64,000 bases of DNA. It comes from Cacajao melanocephalus. Taxonomy: Eukaryota > Chordata > Mammalia > Primates > Pitheciidae. Shown here in pieces: positions 48,352 through 61,040 of this stretch. The position numbers and the translations under genes were made by a program. The stretch lies in assembly GCA_963573385.1 (NCBI GenBank), contig CAUYLG010026875.1:1-64000 (forward strand), given 5' to 3'. The notes under the pieces were generated by a model. That model searched no databases, was not told the origin of the DNA, and worked only from the letters and a program-made list of their open reading frames with translations. Numbering within the stretch: the first letter of the stretch is position 1; the number at the start of each line of letters is the position of its first letter.

Positions 48352-49815
48352 GATCCTAAAAACAGACCAATGTCTGTTTTTAGCACGAGAAAAGACATAA
48401 ATAGCATACAAAGGAGCTCCAATATATCTGGCAGCAAACTTCACAGTGGAAACCTCTCACAGGCCAGTAGAGATTGGCATGAGATATTTAAAGTGCTGAA
48501 GGAAAAAAAAAAACTCTTTTATCCTAGAATAGTATATCTGGCAAAAATATCCTTTACACATGAAGGACAAGTAAAGACTTTCCAAGACAAACAAAAGCTG
48601 AAGGATTTAATCAATATCTGACTTGTCCTACAAGAAATGCTAAAGGGAGTTCTTCAGTCTGAAAGCAAAGGATGTTAATGAGCAATAAGAAATCATGTGA
48701 AGGTATAGTACTCACTGGTAATTATAAGTCCACAGAGAAACACAGAATATTGTAACACTGTAATTGTGGTATGTAAACTACTCATATCTTGGATAGAAAG
48801 ACTAAAAGATAAATCTATCAAAAATAGTAACTACAACAACTTTTCAAGACTTGGTATAATAAAGTGTAAGTAGACACAGTAAAAAGTTTAAAAGTGGGAT
48901 AAATAAAGTTGAAGTGCAGAATTTTTATTATTTTTCTCTTTGCTTTTTAATTTATTTTATAAGTCAGTGTTAAGTTGTCATCACTTTAAAATAATGAGTT
49001 ATAAGATGTAATTTACACACCTCATGGTCACCTCAAATTAAAAAAAAAACCTAAAACATATAAACAAAATATAATAAACAAGAAATTAAATCATACCACC
49101 TAATTTTCCACATCCTTTCCAGAATCTGTTGTCTCCTGATTTTTTAATCATCACCATTCTAACTGGCGTGAGAGAAAACCAAACACCGTATGTTCTCACT
49201 CATAAGTGGGTGTTGAACAATGAGAACACATGGACACAGGGAGGGGACCATTACACACTGGGGCCTGTCAGGGGATGGAGGGTCTAGAGTAGGGGTAGCA
49301 GGGGGTGGGGGGATTGGAGAGGGATAACATTAGGAGTAATATCTAATGTAGATGATGAGGGGATGGATGCAGCAAACCACCATGTCACCATGTGTATACC
49401 TATATAACAAACCTGCACGTTCTGCACATGTAACCCAGAACTTAAAGTATAATAATAATAATAATAAATACCACCAGAGAAAATCACCTTCACTGAAAGG
49501 AAGACAGGAAGAAAGGAAAGAAAGAAGAGAAGACCGCTAGACAACCAGAAAATAAATAACAAAATGGTTGGAGTAAGTCCTTACTTATCAACAATAACAT
49601 TGAATGTAAATTGACTAAACTCTCCAAATAAAAGTCATGGACTGACTGAATGGATATTTCAAAAGATCTCCAAAATGCACACATCTGTTATAAAGAGACA
49701 TATAAATGGATGAACAAATATATTCCATGCCAATAAAACCCAAAAAAAGAGTAGGAGTCACTATACTTAGACAAAATGGATTTCAAGACAAAAACTGTTG
49801 GAAGAGAAAAGTTAA
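48352..49815 (+). mobile_element. Old L1M/HAL1-type LINE, ORF1 end, spacer and ORF2 start, sense, interrupted
   Basis: The ORF1 C-terminal part (about 48370-48621) is still open for 83 codons and shows the typical stretch 'lysine-rich, then Y-P-R/aromatic-I-x-Y-x-A-K-I-S-F', near the end of the L1 ORF1 protein. Then come 'cctacaagaaatgctaaagg' and the long inter-ORF spacer. After an interruption at 49101-49467, the ORF2 endonuclease start follows: 'ggagtaagtccttacttatc', 'aatgtaaattgactaaactc' and 'agtaggagtcactatactta'. This is an old L1M or HAL1 copy. Confidence 0.75.
49093..49475 (+). mobile_element. L1PA insertion with 5' inversion (twin priming) and 8-bp target duplications
   Basis: 49101-49171 is L1 ORF2 in antisense ('tcaccattctaactggcgtg'). 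From about 49172 the strand switches and the sense L1 3' end follows ('aaccaaacaccgtatgttct' to 'acttaaagtataataataat'). 'ataccacc' occurs at 49093-49100 and 49468-49475, so both halves entered as one event. The host site is the spacer of the older L1M. Confidence 0.93.
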
Positions 49816-50692
49816 ACTTGCCTTTAATACAAATTTATAAAGATACTGTGATGAAACATGTTAATAAAAATTCTATTGATAAAACCATATTGATTTAGTT
49901 TAATCAAACCTAGGAAAGGCCAAAGTATACAACAACAATAGGGAATATCGTAGGTAACTACAGAGAATGAAATCTAAAAAAATAAAAAATAAAAAAATAA
50001 AGAAAATAAAAATCTCCAGTGTGCTTGCCATGACTAAAAAGTAACAGCAAAATTTTCCAACATTTCTTTGTAACTTACTCTGTTTTCAATGTCAGGTTAT
50101 GGAGAATATACAGAAAACAGTTATGGTTCTGTTTTCAATAAGAATTTGGATTATAAAATGTTGTAAGGTGTAAAGTCATAAGATTCATTAAAGGAGTATT
50201 AAGAAAGTACTAAAGAAGTCGAAAAGTGAGGTCCAGTGGTGAATAAGTAAGGAAGACTCCAGGGAGATGTTTACATTTCTTCACCATGGTAATGAGGAAG
50301 CATGCTAGATTGTAGAAGCCTAATCCAAGAACTATGTCAAAATGTGAAAAGTAACAAAAAAAGTCAATAAATATGCAGATACCAGACAATAGATTACTTT
50401 GATTCCTGTCTCTAAATGCATTAAAAGGAATAAAGAACATAACTCTGGAAATCTAGGCAGAAGCCAGATTGTGGAAATATTTGATCTTATAGGTTTCCTA
50501 GAGACTGGAAATTGATTCAACAAGGGACAGAATATCAGCTGGCTTTTGAGCTGGAAAGTGCTATAATATAAGTGTGCTTTAGAAAATAGTAAAACCACTG
50601 TAGAGGATACAGTCTAAAAGATGGCAACGCCTGCATGGACTAATGTCACATACATTAATGTTACTCTTACTCTACAACTTACTTTATAAATG

Positions 50693-50693
<1 letters not shown>
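49816..50693. other. No firmly recognised element
   Basis: 50440-50600 faintly resembles antisense L2 ('agaagccagattgtggaaat') but is not strong enough for a separate call. Confidence 0.4.

Positions 50694-50728
<35 letters not shown>
50694..50728. repeat. (TG)17 microsatellite
   Basis: Uninterrupted TG run. Confidence 0.97.
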
Positions 50729-50731
<3 letters not shown>

Positions 50732-51686
50732 CCTTACTTGGTTTAAACTCCATTAGAATATATGTTAACAGTTAATAATTAAACTGCTTTTTTTTTTCTA
50801 GATTACTTATTTTAAAAAAGAAAACCCCTGCAATTCATAGTCACAGCATTACTTTATTTTTCTAACAGGAGAGTAAATCATATGCAAGATACCAAAAAGC
50901 TCCAAAAGATGTCACTTCACCCACCCCACCTGACCATGGAACATAGCAGAACCCCACATTAACAGCAAGCAGTTCTTTAAGAACATCAAGGTATGGGAGG
51001 CACTGGATGAAATACATGAGCCCTATAATCATAGCAGACCAATTTCAAGTCACCTCAATAACCTGGACTACATGTCCCCTGTTGCAGCTGACCATAGGAC
51101 TACTACTCTTGTTCTCAAGATGATAAATGAACCTTGATATTCCACATCTTTATCCTATCTGGACTCCACTATTACAATGCGCTTTATCTGAACATTAACA
51201 TAGCACGCAAATAAAACCGAAGCAAGCACAAAATAGATTGGCTCGCCCACTGCAGAAGCAAATCCCCCATAAACATAAAGGCACATGTTCACCACCACTA
51301 CCACTGTAACTGCCACACAACTGCAACATAGGAGAATTTTATATGTACAAGGGCCCCTGATAATTCTTTCATGAGTGAATAGGGCCATCACATTTGTAAT
51401 CTTTCTTCTCACAATGAATCAGGTTTGATTAAGTGCAGACTCATGTACCCTAAACCATTTTTAATTAAACTATTATGTGAAATTGTGATAATCTTGGAAA
51501 CGGAAAAAAAAAAGCCATCTTAACCTTAAAACAATTATTACATGGCAAGAGTTAAATAATATCTAAAGGAGATTTCTATTTAGAATATCGGTCTAAATTA
51601 TTTTCTATTATGTATGTCATTTAAAAAAGATTATTTTAAAAGTGGGCAATAATTCTTCCCCATTATAAATTGTGCACATAAAATTT
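50729..51686. other. No recognised element; hydrophobic frame on the minus strand
   Basis: A minus-strand frame at 51155-51412 is open for about 85 codons and would encode two hydrophobic stretches, but it begins at a GTG rather than ATG and shows no splice or promoter context. The rest is unique-looking AT-rich sequence. Confidence 0.4.
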
Positions 51687-52017
<331 letters not shown>

Positions 52018-52852
52018 CTGTGAATAATGCCATTGGCCAACCTGTAAATTTAAAAAGTTGTTTTTTGTTGTTGTTCTGGGCAAAGTGATGCTGAACTTCA
52101 CAGATTAGAAATTTATGTTCACCAAAGTCTTCAATGGGTATACTCATATTTTAAACTACAGCTTTTGAAATATTTAATCCCATTCTTTGATGACAGAACA
52201 GGTTATCAGATACCTCATGGCTTTGTGGTGCATGTTCCTATACATCAGGAGGCTGGATGGAAATGCATTTAGTATACAAGAGTCTATGATGAGGGAAAAG
52301 CCATATTTGGTTTTCTAGGAAATATGCTAGTATCTTCTCACACCAAAAGTTACATGGCAGATAGGAGAAAAGTCTTAAATTTTATACTGTCTTATTGTGT
52401 ATCTCTGAGATATATGAGCTGAGGCCTAGTGAAAACTAGATTGAATAATGTTTTACCCCCAAGTGTTCCCTAATACAGAATAGTTGGTACCTAAAACTAA
52501 CAAGCACATTCATAACTCTGTATTTATAACCATAATTGCATAAGTAAAAGCCTTTCCACAGAGAAACCCCCGGACCCACATTCCATAACAGAGATGGGAA
52601 GATCAAAATGGAATATTTTGTGTTAATGGAAATAGTCTATTACTTGATTGAGATAATAGTTTCATGGGTGTATACATTTATTAAAGCATCATATTGTTCA
52701 ATTTAAGTAGGTACAAGTGGGTGAATTCTACCTTATAACGTCGATAGGAAGATACAGTGTTATAAACCAGTTAGTTTTGTCAACTGATTTAATCAGCTGG
52801 GCTTATATTATTACCACAGATAATATGTCTGCAAATTCTTTGGCACTCTTTC
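52018..52852. other. No recognised element
   Basis: Unique-looking AT-rich sequence. Confidence 0.45.
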
Positions 52853-53045
52853 TTTTATTTCACTTTAAGTTCTAGGGTACACATGCAGAACATTAGATTT
52901 GCTACATTAGGTATACATGTGCCATGATGGTTTGCTGCACCTATGAACCTGTCATCTGGGTTTTAAGCCCAGCATGCATTAGGTATTTGTCCTAATGCTT
53001 CCCCTCCCCTTGCTCCCAACTTCCTGAAAGGCCCTGGTGTGTGGG
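52853..53045 (-). mobile_element. L1PA 3' end, antisense, short
   Basis: 'ctttaagttctagggtacac', 'aggtatacatgtgccatgat' and 'gcattaggtatttgtcctaa' are the antisense L1PA 3' UTR. Only about 190 bp were copied, a severe 5' truncation. Confidence 0.88.
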
Positions 53046-53049
53046 AGCT

Positions 53050-53300
53050 GAAGCCAGACAACTAGCACTGCCTGTTACACTTATGAGTGAGCCTCCTTGG
53101 AGCCACAGTTAAGCTTTCAGATGACTGATGTCAACAACATCTTCACTGCAACCTCATGGAAGACGTCAGGCCAGAACAGCACAGTTGAACTGATCGAAGA
53201 TTTCAAATGTACAGAAACTGTGAGGACAACTTAAGCTTTATGATGTTTTAAGCTACTAAGTTGTAGGGTAAATTTGTTATAAAGGTTAGATGCCCAATAC
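53050..53300 (+). mobile_element. Probable old LTR 3' part (MaLR-like), sense
   Basis: 'tgcaacctcatggaagacgt', 'ggccagaacagcaca', 'acagaaactgtgaggacaac' and 'aagctactaagttg' are ordered as in the 3' half of an MLT1/MER-type LTR. The family is uncertain. Confidence 0.5.
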
Positions 53301-53329
53301 ATTCTCTTCAAATTTTTCTTTTTAAAATT

Positions 53330-54205
53330 AGAAACCATGGAAAAGACCACATAAAAAGAAACTTCTAAGTGCAATACAAAAATATTTATACATCATGCGC
53401 TTAACCATGCAGGTTAAGAAATAACAACATGGTCAGCACTTTAAAGTCCCCTTCCTAACTGTGTCTCTTCCTACTCACATGACTTTCCTTCCACCCCAAT
53501 TTTCTTGTTTTTTGGTAATCATTTTATTTATTTTCTTCCTATGTTTTCTTTTCTTTTTATTGCTTGGCAAAGTAATAAGCGTGTTACTTAAGAATTATAT
53601 ATATAAAGCACCGTTTATTGAGCCTGTCCTTGAATTCTATAGAAATGTATTTATAATATATCTTTCTTTGATGTTCTTTTTTTTTCTTTACATAATCCTT
53701 ACAAGATTATTTGATTCTAGTGGGGTGTGGTGGCTCACTCCTGTAATCCCAGCACTTTGGGAGGCCAAGGCCACTAGATCACTTGAGGTCAGGAGTTTGA
53801 GACCATCCTGGCCAACATGGTGAAATCCTGTTTCTAGAAAGAAGTACAAAAATTAGCCCAGGGTGGTGGCACACACCTGTAGTCCCGGCTACTCAGGAAG
53901 CTGAGGCAGGAGAATCACCTGAACCTGAGAAGTGGAGGTTGCAGTGAGCTGAGATCGTAACACCGCATTCCAGCCTGGGTGACAGAGCAAGACTCCATCT
54001 CAAAAAAAAAGATTCTTTGATTCTGAATGTAGTTGTTCATTTTAATTGATGTAGTGGAAACCATTTTGTAATTCTTCCAGAAATTATGAAATCTATTGTT
54101 GATGGATATTTGCTTTGTTTCCTGTCTGCTTGTTGTTTAAGCACTATTGTTATTTACATCCTTATACATGTCTCTTGTTGCCAGCACAAGAATGTTTCTA
54201 ACAAG
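53330..54205 (-). mobile_element. Old L1ME 3' part, antisense, split by an Alu
   Basis: The right portion is clearest: 'tgtagttgttcattttaatt', 'aaatctattgttgatggata' and 'cttatacatgtctcttgttg' are antisense L1ME ORF2-end blocks. The left portion (53330-53700) is weaker. Confidence 0.55.
53703..54024 (+). mobile_element. AluS-like SINE with 16-bp target duplications, sense
   Basis: The body is 53719-54008. The flanks 'aagattatttgattct' (53703-53718) and 'aagattctttgattct' (54009-54024) match at 15 of 16 positions. It has 'actcctgtaatcccagcact', 'gagaccatcctggccaacat' and a short A9 tail. Confidence 0.96.
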
Positions 54206-54209
54206 CTTT

Positions 54210-55397
54210 TACTCCATCCAATTTTGTTATGCTGTTCCTTGTCTTTATCATTCAGTTCAAAGTACTCCTGGTCTGCTCAAAACTAGCTGTACCTTTGACT
54301 AAGTCTTTTACCCTTTCTGGATTCTGTTGTCTTGACTGCAAACTGAGGAGGGAGGGTAGTTCTGTCCTCTTTGGGGTCTTACAAGGATTAAATATAAAGG
54401 GCTTAGGACAAAATCCTTAAAAAAAAAAAGGTCTTATTATGCAGGAAGTTTGGATTTTTTGGTTCATCATCCTCCATGCTAATTATAGTGCCCAGCATTA
54501 AGTAAGGAAACATTTTGTATTTGCATGGCCATTGTATTTTCTTGCATATTTTAGTAATTCAGAATTGTGTTTCTTGCACTGAATTTCCAAACATAAATGT
54601 TTTTTCCCAAGTTTTGTTGGTTCATGTGTGTTTTTTCCTATTGAGTGCCAACTTAATTGAATTGTAATTATATTTATTCTATGTGTACTTTAAATACTTC
54701 CAAATTTGTTGATTATTTTTGGCCCATTTTACCATTTCAAATTTTGATTTAAAAAATATTACTTACAGTTATCTATTCTTCATAGGTTCTAATTAATGCC
54801 CATATGCTAAGGTTGGCATTTTATTTCTCTTATATATTAAATACAGTGTATAGTTTTTATATGATCTGTCTGGTAATGCTGATGTATAGAAATACTTATG
54901 ATTTTACTCATACAATCACATATGAAAATACATATGAATAAGTATTTGAGGGCTTTTGTTTCATTTTTGCTTTAAAAGTAGATTCATATGAACTTGTTTA
55001 TATCTGCTTTATTCATTGACTATTCACAAATATTCCTCTAAATCCATTAGTGAAACTACAAAAATCATCATTTTTACTGTCTGTATAACATTCCACCAAA
55101 TTAGAGCAATAACTCTCAGATAATTTTAAGATTTTGCCACTGCAATGTTGCACTAAATATAATTTTATGTATAAGATAAATATATCATATACATATATTT
55201 TATATATCATATACATATTATGTATATTTATATTACATGACATAAATGTAGCACGTATATAATTATGTGTAATATCTTTATGTCATCTAGATTTATATAT
55301 GATATGTGTATATGTATTTATATATGTATATCATACAATCCCATTTTTTTCTCTATGGAACAAATTATAAATGGTAAAATTTCTGTGTTAAAGTATG

Positions 55398-55435
<38 letters not shown>

Positions 55436-57142
55436 CAAAAGCCTTCTATGAATTGCTTATTTATATACCTTGTCCATGATTTTATTAAAGTATTTGTATT
55501 TTTACATTAATTTGATCAAATAGAATGTAAATAATAACCACTTTTTTGATCATGTGAGTTGAAAATAACATTTTCTTATTTTCTCAAATTACTTTTGTAG
55601 ATGGTATTAGGTATATGTGTGAGATACATATATAGAAAAAGAAAGCTGTCTCCTCTCATATAATTTATAAATATTAGTATTAGTAAAGAAGATCTCTATA
55701 CCTAATCAATTCATTAAACCATCTGAAATTTATTTTTAATAATATGTGTGAGACAGAGTTCAAATTATACTTATCCAGATGGATATCTAATTGTGCCAAC
55801 ATATTTTATTAAATGCATCATGATTTTCACACTTGCAATATCACATTTGTCATATAATAAATTTTCATATGTAATGAGTGTCATTTTTGGATTCTGTATT
55901 ATGATTTATTAGCCTATTTGTCTACTGGCATGCTGCTGTACCATTTTTTACTGTATTAATATTCAACAGGTTCTGATATTTAGGTTGGCAAAAAAATGTC
56001 CCCATAACATCTTTGAATTCATTTTTTTCCTGGATATTCCTTGATTTTCATACCTTTTAATACAATGTATGATAATGGAGTTGCTCAGTTTATAAAAACC
56101 AAACAACATGAAACATAGTCAAGCCTGACTTCTCCCTTTTGCTTATAATCAGCATACCTTACATAAACCTCACCTGTTGGCTTTAGCCCGAAAATATTTT
56201 CTTAATTAAACTATTTTCACTCTTCTATCACAAAAACTCTAAGTCACAATCATTTCTTGCTTGAATTGCTCAAGGACCTTCGCATTGCTTCTCTGCTTTC
56301 ACTCTTGCCCTTCGGCTGTTCATTTCCCACCCCAAAACATAATATGACTTAATATGTATAACACACCAAGCCAGTCCCTTGCCCCTGCCCTCACCATCCA
56401 ATTCCTCCCTACCACATGTGGAAAATGAGGGCTTTATATTTTTTCCATGATTTGAGGCATTTCCCCACTTATTATTCTAAGCTTTGTTTTAGCTTAGTCA
56501 TCATCCTGTACTCCAAAATACCTAAAGGAGTTTTAAAATTTTGTGATGTTTAAAATATTCCAAAGGTCAAAATATTTTATTGCAGTTGTTGCTTTGCTCT
56601 TCTTTTTATCTCTGCCTTGTGAAAGACTTGATTCAAATACTCACTTTGTAGTCTCTTAGGATAGGCCCATAGGTGGGTTATTTCCCTCTACATGCTCCTT
56701 GGGGCTATGGTCCAGCTGCGAGAATATCTTGTTTAGAGTCAGATCCACATGTAGAATTAGGACGTGTTCTTCTTTGTGTGCTTCCCTGAACTATTGAAGG
56801 TATTAAACCTGTGTGAACACCATGAGGATATTTTTTTGCTGCTCAGGAACAGGTGAGAGGCAGGTCTTGACTCCTACCAGAAGACAGAAGCTAAGAAGAC
56901 CAGGCAATGTCAGACTCCTCCCAGGGCTGAGGTGGTCATGGTGTCTATAGATCCCTGGGGACCAATCTCACTAAGCTTCACAGTTCATTTCTTTCCACAA
57001 ATGCCACTTCCTAGATTCTCAGATGATTTAAAGATCTGCAGCTGTCCTCTTAGAGGTAGCTGGAGTGTTATTCGTCTTGCCCTGTTGTCTTAGGAGTCCA
57101 ATAGCCTGATGTGAGAATAGTAGATAAATTCCAGATTCTCTT
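54210..57142. other. AT-rich sequence without recognised elements
   Basis: 55140-55340 is a low-complexity ATA/CATA-rich tract. 'ttaggttgg' at about 55983 resembles a mariner end but the remainder does not fit. 56590-57140 is more balanced in composition and looks unique. No supported frame. Confidence 0.45.
55400..55429. repeat. (TA)14 microsatellite
   Basis: An uninterrupted TA run within a generally ATA-rich tract. Confidence 0.95.
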
Positions 57143-57449
57143 GAAAAGCAGTCTTGGCCGGACGTTGTGCCTCATACCTGTAATCCAGCACTTTGTGAGG
57201 TTGAAGTGGGAGGATTGATTGAGCTCAGGAGTTTGAGACTAGCCTGAGCAAAATAGTGAGAACTCTTAACTCACTATTAGCTGGGCATGGTGGTGCATGG
57301 CTGCGGTCCCAGCTACTCCTCGGTAGGCTGAGGTGTAAGGATCACTTGAGCCCATGAGTTTGAGGCTATAGTAAACCATGATTGTGCCACTGCACTCCAG
57401 TCTGGGCAACAGAACAAGACCCTGTCTTGTAAAAAAGAAAGGCAGTCTT
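57143..57449 (+). mobile_element. AluJ-like SINE with 13-bp target duplications, sense
   Basis: The body is 57156-57436. The flanks 'gaaaagcagtctt' (57143-57155) and 'gaaaggcagtctt' (57437-57449) match at 12 of 13 positions. A short imperfect duplication, 'taactcactatta', stands where the 'tctctacaaaaaat' linker is expected. Confidence 0.95.
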
Positions 57450-58825
57450 TCTTTTCTCTATTATTATTTCAAGCCATGTTAGACTGTATAAGAATTTTAA
57501 GCTTGTATGAAACTAAAAATAAGACATTTAGATTTTAGTTAATTTACAATTACATTACTTGATAGACGATGATACTGTAGTATTCGAAATGCCCTTATTT
57601 GCACACTTTAGATGCATAATTTCCTTATGTTTAACCTAATAGTGATTTAATAAATGTTATGTGCAATACTAATTGTAGTACTTGATATTAAGAGCAACAG
57701 TCAAATTATTTTTATACAAGAACTACTAATTTATACCTTTTTTAAAGATTAAAAACTATATATTTTTTATTTCCAAAATGTTGAATTATCAAAATACTGT
57801 AAAATACTTCAAAAATCAGCCAATCTCCAATACGTTTTAAGATGCAGCTGTAACCAAGCTACCAGATGGCACAATTACAAAAAGTAATCAAAATTTCATG
57901 AGCATATAGTTGGGACTTTAGGAGCTCTTGTATTGCTATAATGGTGCTGGAGATTTTAGTGAACTGTTAATTACAGTTTTGAAAATAAATTAATTTTAGA
58001 GAATTATGGAATTTATCCCATAGGGTTAGATCCTAATCTTATATTAGAGTACAACTTTAAAATATCATTCTGCATGACATCAGTAACGTCTTTATTTAAG
58101 AAAAAGGAGTAATATAAAGAAATTAATATCTCCATAAGAACTAGGAAATCATCTCTCTTTATAATAGTGCTGTGGTCCCTAGATGCTTGTTGTATCATGA
58201 TATATGATAGTCTCACTGTTAATTACTAAGGCATTTAAAAGATATGGGCTGGAGAAATGAATCATGTCTTATGCAAGGACCCACCATCCCCTGGCTGTCC
58301 TTCGTCTTCAGGAGCCCCATTATTTTACCCAGTTATAGGCATGGCCTCCGGCAGTTCAGCAGGGTGCTTAGAGCTTGTAGACAAGGTTAAGCATCTTCAT
58401 TTTTCCTGCAACTGGCATCAGCTGGCATGGCCAACCAATTAGTTAATTTTATTTATTGCCTCATTTTGGAATAAAGTCCTCATATATTTATAGCAAAAGC
58501 CTTTTAGTCTTTATCAGAGACAAGATTTAGCAAATGTAGTAAGTCAGAGGAAAGGCCTTGCATTAACTAGTAACTCTTTGGACTGGTACACTTTTTGTAT
58601 GAGTATATTCACTAGAACTTTTCTGTTTCATAATTTCTATACCTATCCTATTGCAAAATCCTTTCATTAGGTTAACTGAGGAAATTGTTGAAAATCAAAT
58701 TCTAAAGCCTATTCTTTAAGCATTATAGATATTAATAGCTCAATTTAGAGAATATTGCAAACTTCACTAAAACTTATTCTCTCCCTAGAGACTGTGAAAA
58801 CAATGAAAGGAAGGAAGGAAAACTA
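57450..58825. other. No recognised element
   Basis: AT-rich and unique-looking. 58257-58442 is more balanced in composition and open for 61 codons on the plus strand, with no other support. Confidence 0.45.
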
Positions 58826-59381
58826 TCACATCAAACTAAAAAGCTTCTGCACAGCAAAGGAAACCATCCACAGAGTGAATAGATAACCACCAACAGAATG
58901 GGAGAAAATATTTGCAAACTATACATCTGACAAGGAGTTAATATCTAGAATATACAAGAAACACAAATGATTCAATAGCAAAAAAACAAATAATCTGAAT
59001 TAAAAATGGGCCAAGAACCTGATTAGACACTTCTTGAAATAAGATATACAAATAAATAGTCAACAGGTATATGAAAAAATGCTCAACATCACTAACCATT
59101 AGGAAAATACAAATCATAACCATAATGAGATATTACCTCACTCCAGTTATAATAGCAATATCAAAAAGTCAAAAGATAACAGGTGTTGGTAAGGAAGTGG
59201 AGAAAAGGGAATGCTTACACACTGTTGGTGGGAATGTAGATTCGTACAGCCATTATGGAAAACAATATCGAGTTTCCTCAAAAAATTAAAATGTTCACAA
59301 AACTAGCATACAATCCAGGAATCCTGCTACTGGGTATATGTTCAAATGCAATGAAATCAGTGTGTCAAAGAGGTATCTGCA

Positions 59382-60176
59382 CTTCTGTTACAGGGAAGAC
59401 CAGCCCTCAAATTGGGCTTAGCCTAGGAAGAATTTTGGCTATACTCAGGAAATAATTCAAGAGCCAGCAGTGGTAGAAGAAAGCAGGTTTATTGATGGGG
59501 CAGAGTTACAGCCCCACAACTGCTTCTGCAGAGCAGGGCTACCCCATAGGCAGTGTGCCCAGAGTAGCAGCTCAGAGGCACTTTTCTGTAGTGCTTTTTA
59601 GTACAGGCAAATACCTGCTTTTAATTCCATGCAAATTAAGGGATAGGTTAGTCAGAAATTTCTGGAAAGGGGGTGGTAACTTCTGGGTCTTTGCCGTGGA
59701 AAGGGCAGTAACTTCCAGGCATCGCCATGACCATGGCAAGCTGTCATGGTGTTGGTGGGTATGTCTTACAAGAAGTGCTTTTTTTTTTTTTTTTTTTTTT
59801 TTTTTAATCTTGAGACCCAGTCTTGCTCTGTAACCTAGACTGGAGTGCAGTGGTACTATTTCTGCTCACTGCAACCTCAGCCTCCCAGGTTCAAGCAATT
59901 CTTCTGCCTCAGCCTCCTGAATAGAGGCTATTACAGCCACCCACCACCATGCCTAGCTAATTTTTAGTAGAGACGAGGTTTCACCATGCTGGTCAGGCTG
60001 ATCTTGAACTCCTGACCTCAAGCAATTCACCAGCCTCAGCCTCCCAAAGTGCTGGCATTATAAGTGTGAGCCACCATGCCACCGTGCCTGGATAAAAAGT
60101 GTTTTCGATGCCTCTTACCTTTTTCTGCCAGACTTCAGTCTATTCTAGAGTCCAGTCCTGCCTCCTACCCTGCTTC
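59382..60176 (-). mobile_element. ERV1-like solo LTR inserted in the L1, antisense, split by an Alu
   Basis: Between the two L1 parts lies about 480 bp of non-L1 sequence plus an Alu. On the minus strand it has 'ccatcaataaacctgctttc', a typical polyadenylation region, close to the 3' terminus 'ccctgtaaca'. 'cttc' flanks both sides (59382-59385 and 60173-60176), a 4-bp duplication as expected for class I retroviruses. Removing one copy rebuilds an L1 consensus-like junction. The family name is uncertain. Confidence 0.7.
59779..60091 (-). mobile_element. AluS-like SINE with 27-nt T-tract, antisense
   Basis: T27 at 59779-59805 is followed by 'tggagtgcagtggtactatt', 'ttttagtagagacgaggttt' and 'cccaaagtgctggcattata'. 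Imperfect flanks 'agaagtgctttt' and 'aaaaagtgtttt' look like its target duplication. It sits inside the LTR. Confidence 0.94.
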
Positions 60177-60787
60177 CATGTTTACTGTAGCACTATTCAC
60201 AATAGCAAAGATATAGAGTCAACCTAGGGTCCATCAATGGAAGAATAAAGAAAATATGGTGTGTGTGTATATATATATATATAATGGAATGTTATTTCTT
60301 CATAAAAAGAGTGAAATCCTGTCATTTGCAACAAAAGCTTGGAACTGGGAGTCATGCTAAGTGAAGTGAGCCAGACCCAGAAAGACAAATGCCAAGTGAC
60401 CTTACTCATATGTGAAATCTGAAGAAGTTGATCTCATAGAAGTAGTGAACAGAATAGCAGTTTCTAGAGATGGGGAAAGGGAGAGATAGAGAAGGGGAGA
60501 GGGAAAGAAAGAATGGAGAGGTCGGTCAAGGGATATAAGGTACAATTAGAAAGGAGGAATAAGTTCTGGAGTTCTGCTGCACAGTAAGGTTAACAATATA
60601 TTATATTTCAGAATAGCTAGAAGAGAGAATTTTGAATATTCCCACCACAAATTTTTGATAAATGCTTGAGGCGATAGATGTGCTAATTACCCTAATTTAG
60701 TCATTAGACAATGTGTACATGTATCACATCCCATTGCATTCCATAAATATGAACAATTATTATTTGTCAATTAAAACTAAAAATAAT

Positions 60788-60870
60788 GAAGGAAAAGAAA
60801 GGACAGAAAGAAGGAAGGAAGGAAGGAAAAAAGATAAATGAAAGAAAGAACAAAAGAAGTAATGAAAGGA
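60788..60870 (+). repeat. Purine microsatellite derived from an L1 tail
   Basis: GAAA, GAAG and GGAA units follow directly on the L1 3' end. Confidence 0.85.
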
Positions 60871-61040
60871 GGAAACTTTGGGAGATGATGGATATGTTTG
60901 TGGCCTTGGTGGTGGTGATAGTTTCACTGTGTATACTTAGACCCAAAGACATTGAATTGCATTTATCATGTATATACAGCTTCTTACATATCAGTGATAC
61001 CTCAATAAAGTGCCCTTTTAAAAAGTTAAAAAGAAAATAA
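60871..61040 (+). mobile_element. L1MC/L1MB 3' terminus, sense
   Basis: 'ttgggagatgatggatatgt', 'ggtggtgatagtttcactgt' and 'gatacctcaataaagtgccc' identify an L1M 3' end, immediately downstream of another L1 3' end in the same orientation. Confidence 0.72.

Larger units (their letters stand above)
58826..60787 (+). mobile_element. L1MA/L1PB-type LINE-1, ORF2 3' part and 3' UTR, sense, interrupted
   Basis: ORF2 runs from 'agcttctgcacagcaaagga' to 'gaggtatctgcacttc' (59385), then resumes at 60173 with 'catgtttactgtagcactat'. The 3' UTR is recognised by 'agctagaagagagaattttg' and 'gtcaattaaaactaaaaa'. It is interrupted by an LTR. All frames are broken. Confidence 0.88.

Noticed and set aside
50440..50640. 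L2 antisense fragment
   Set aside because: Only one block ('agaagccagattgtggaaat') looks L2-like, which is too little for a separate feature.
55980..56010. Second MADE1/mariner end ('ttaggttgg')
   Set aside because: Only nine bases fit. The following sequence lacks the MADE1 body and no partner end is present.
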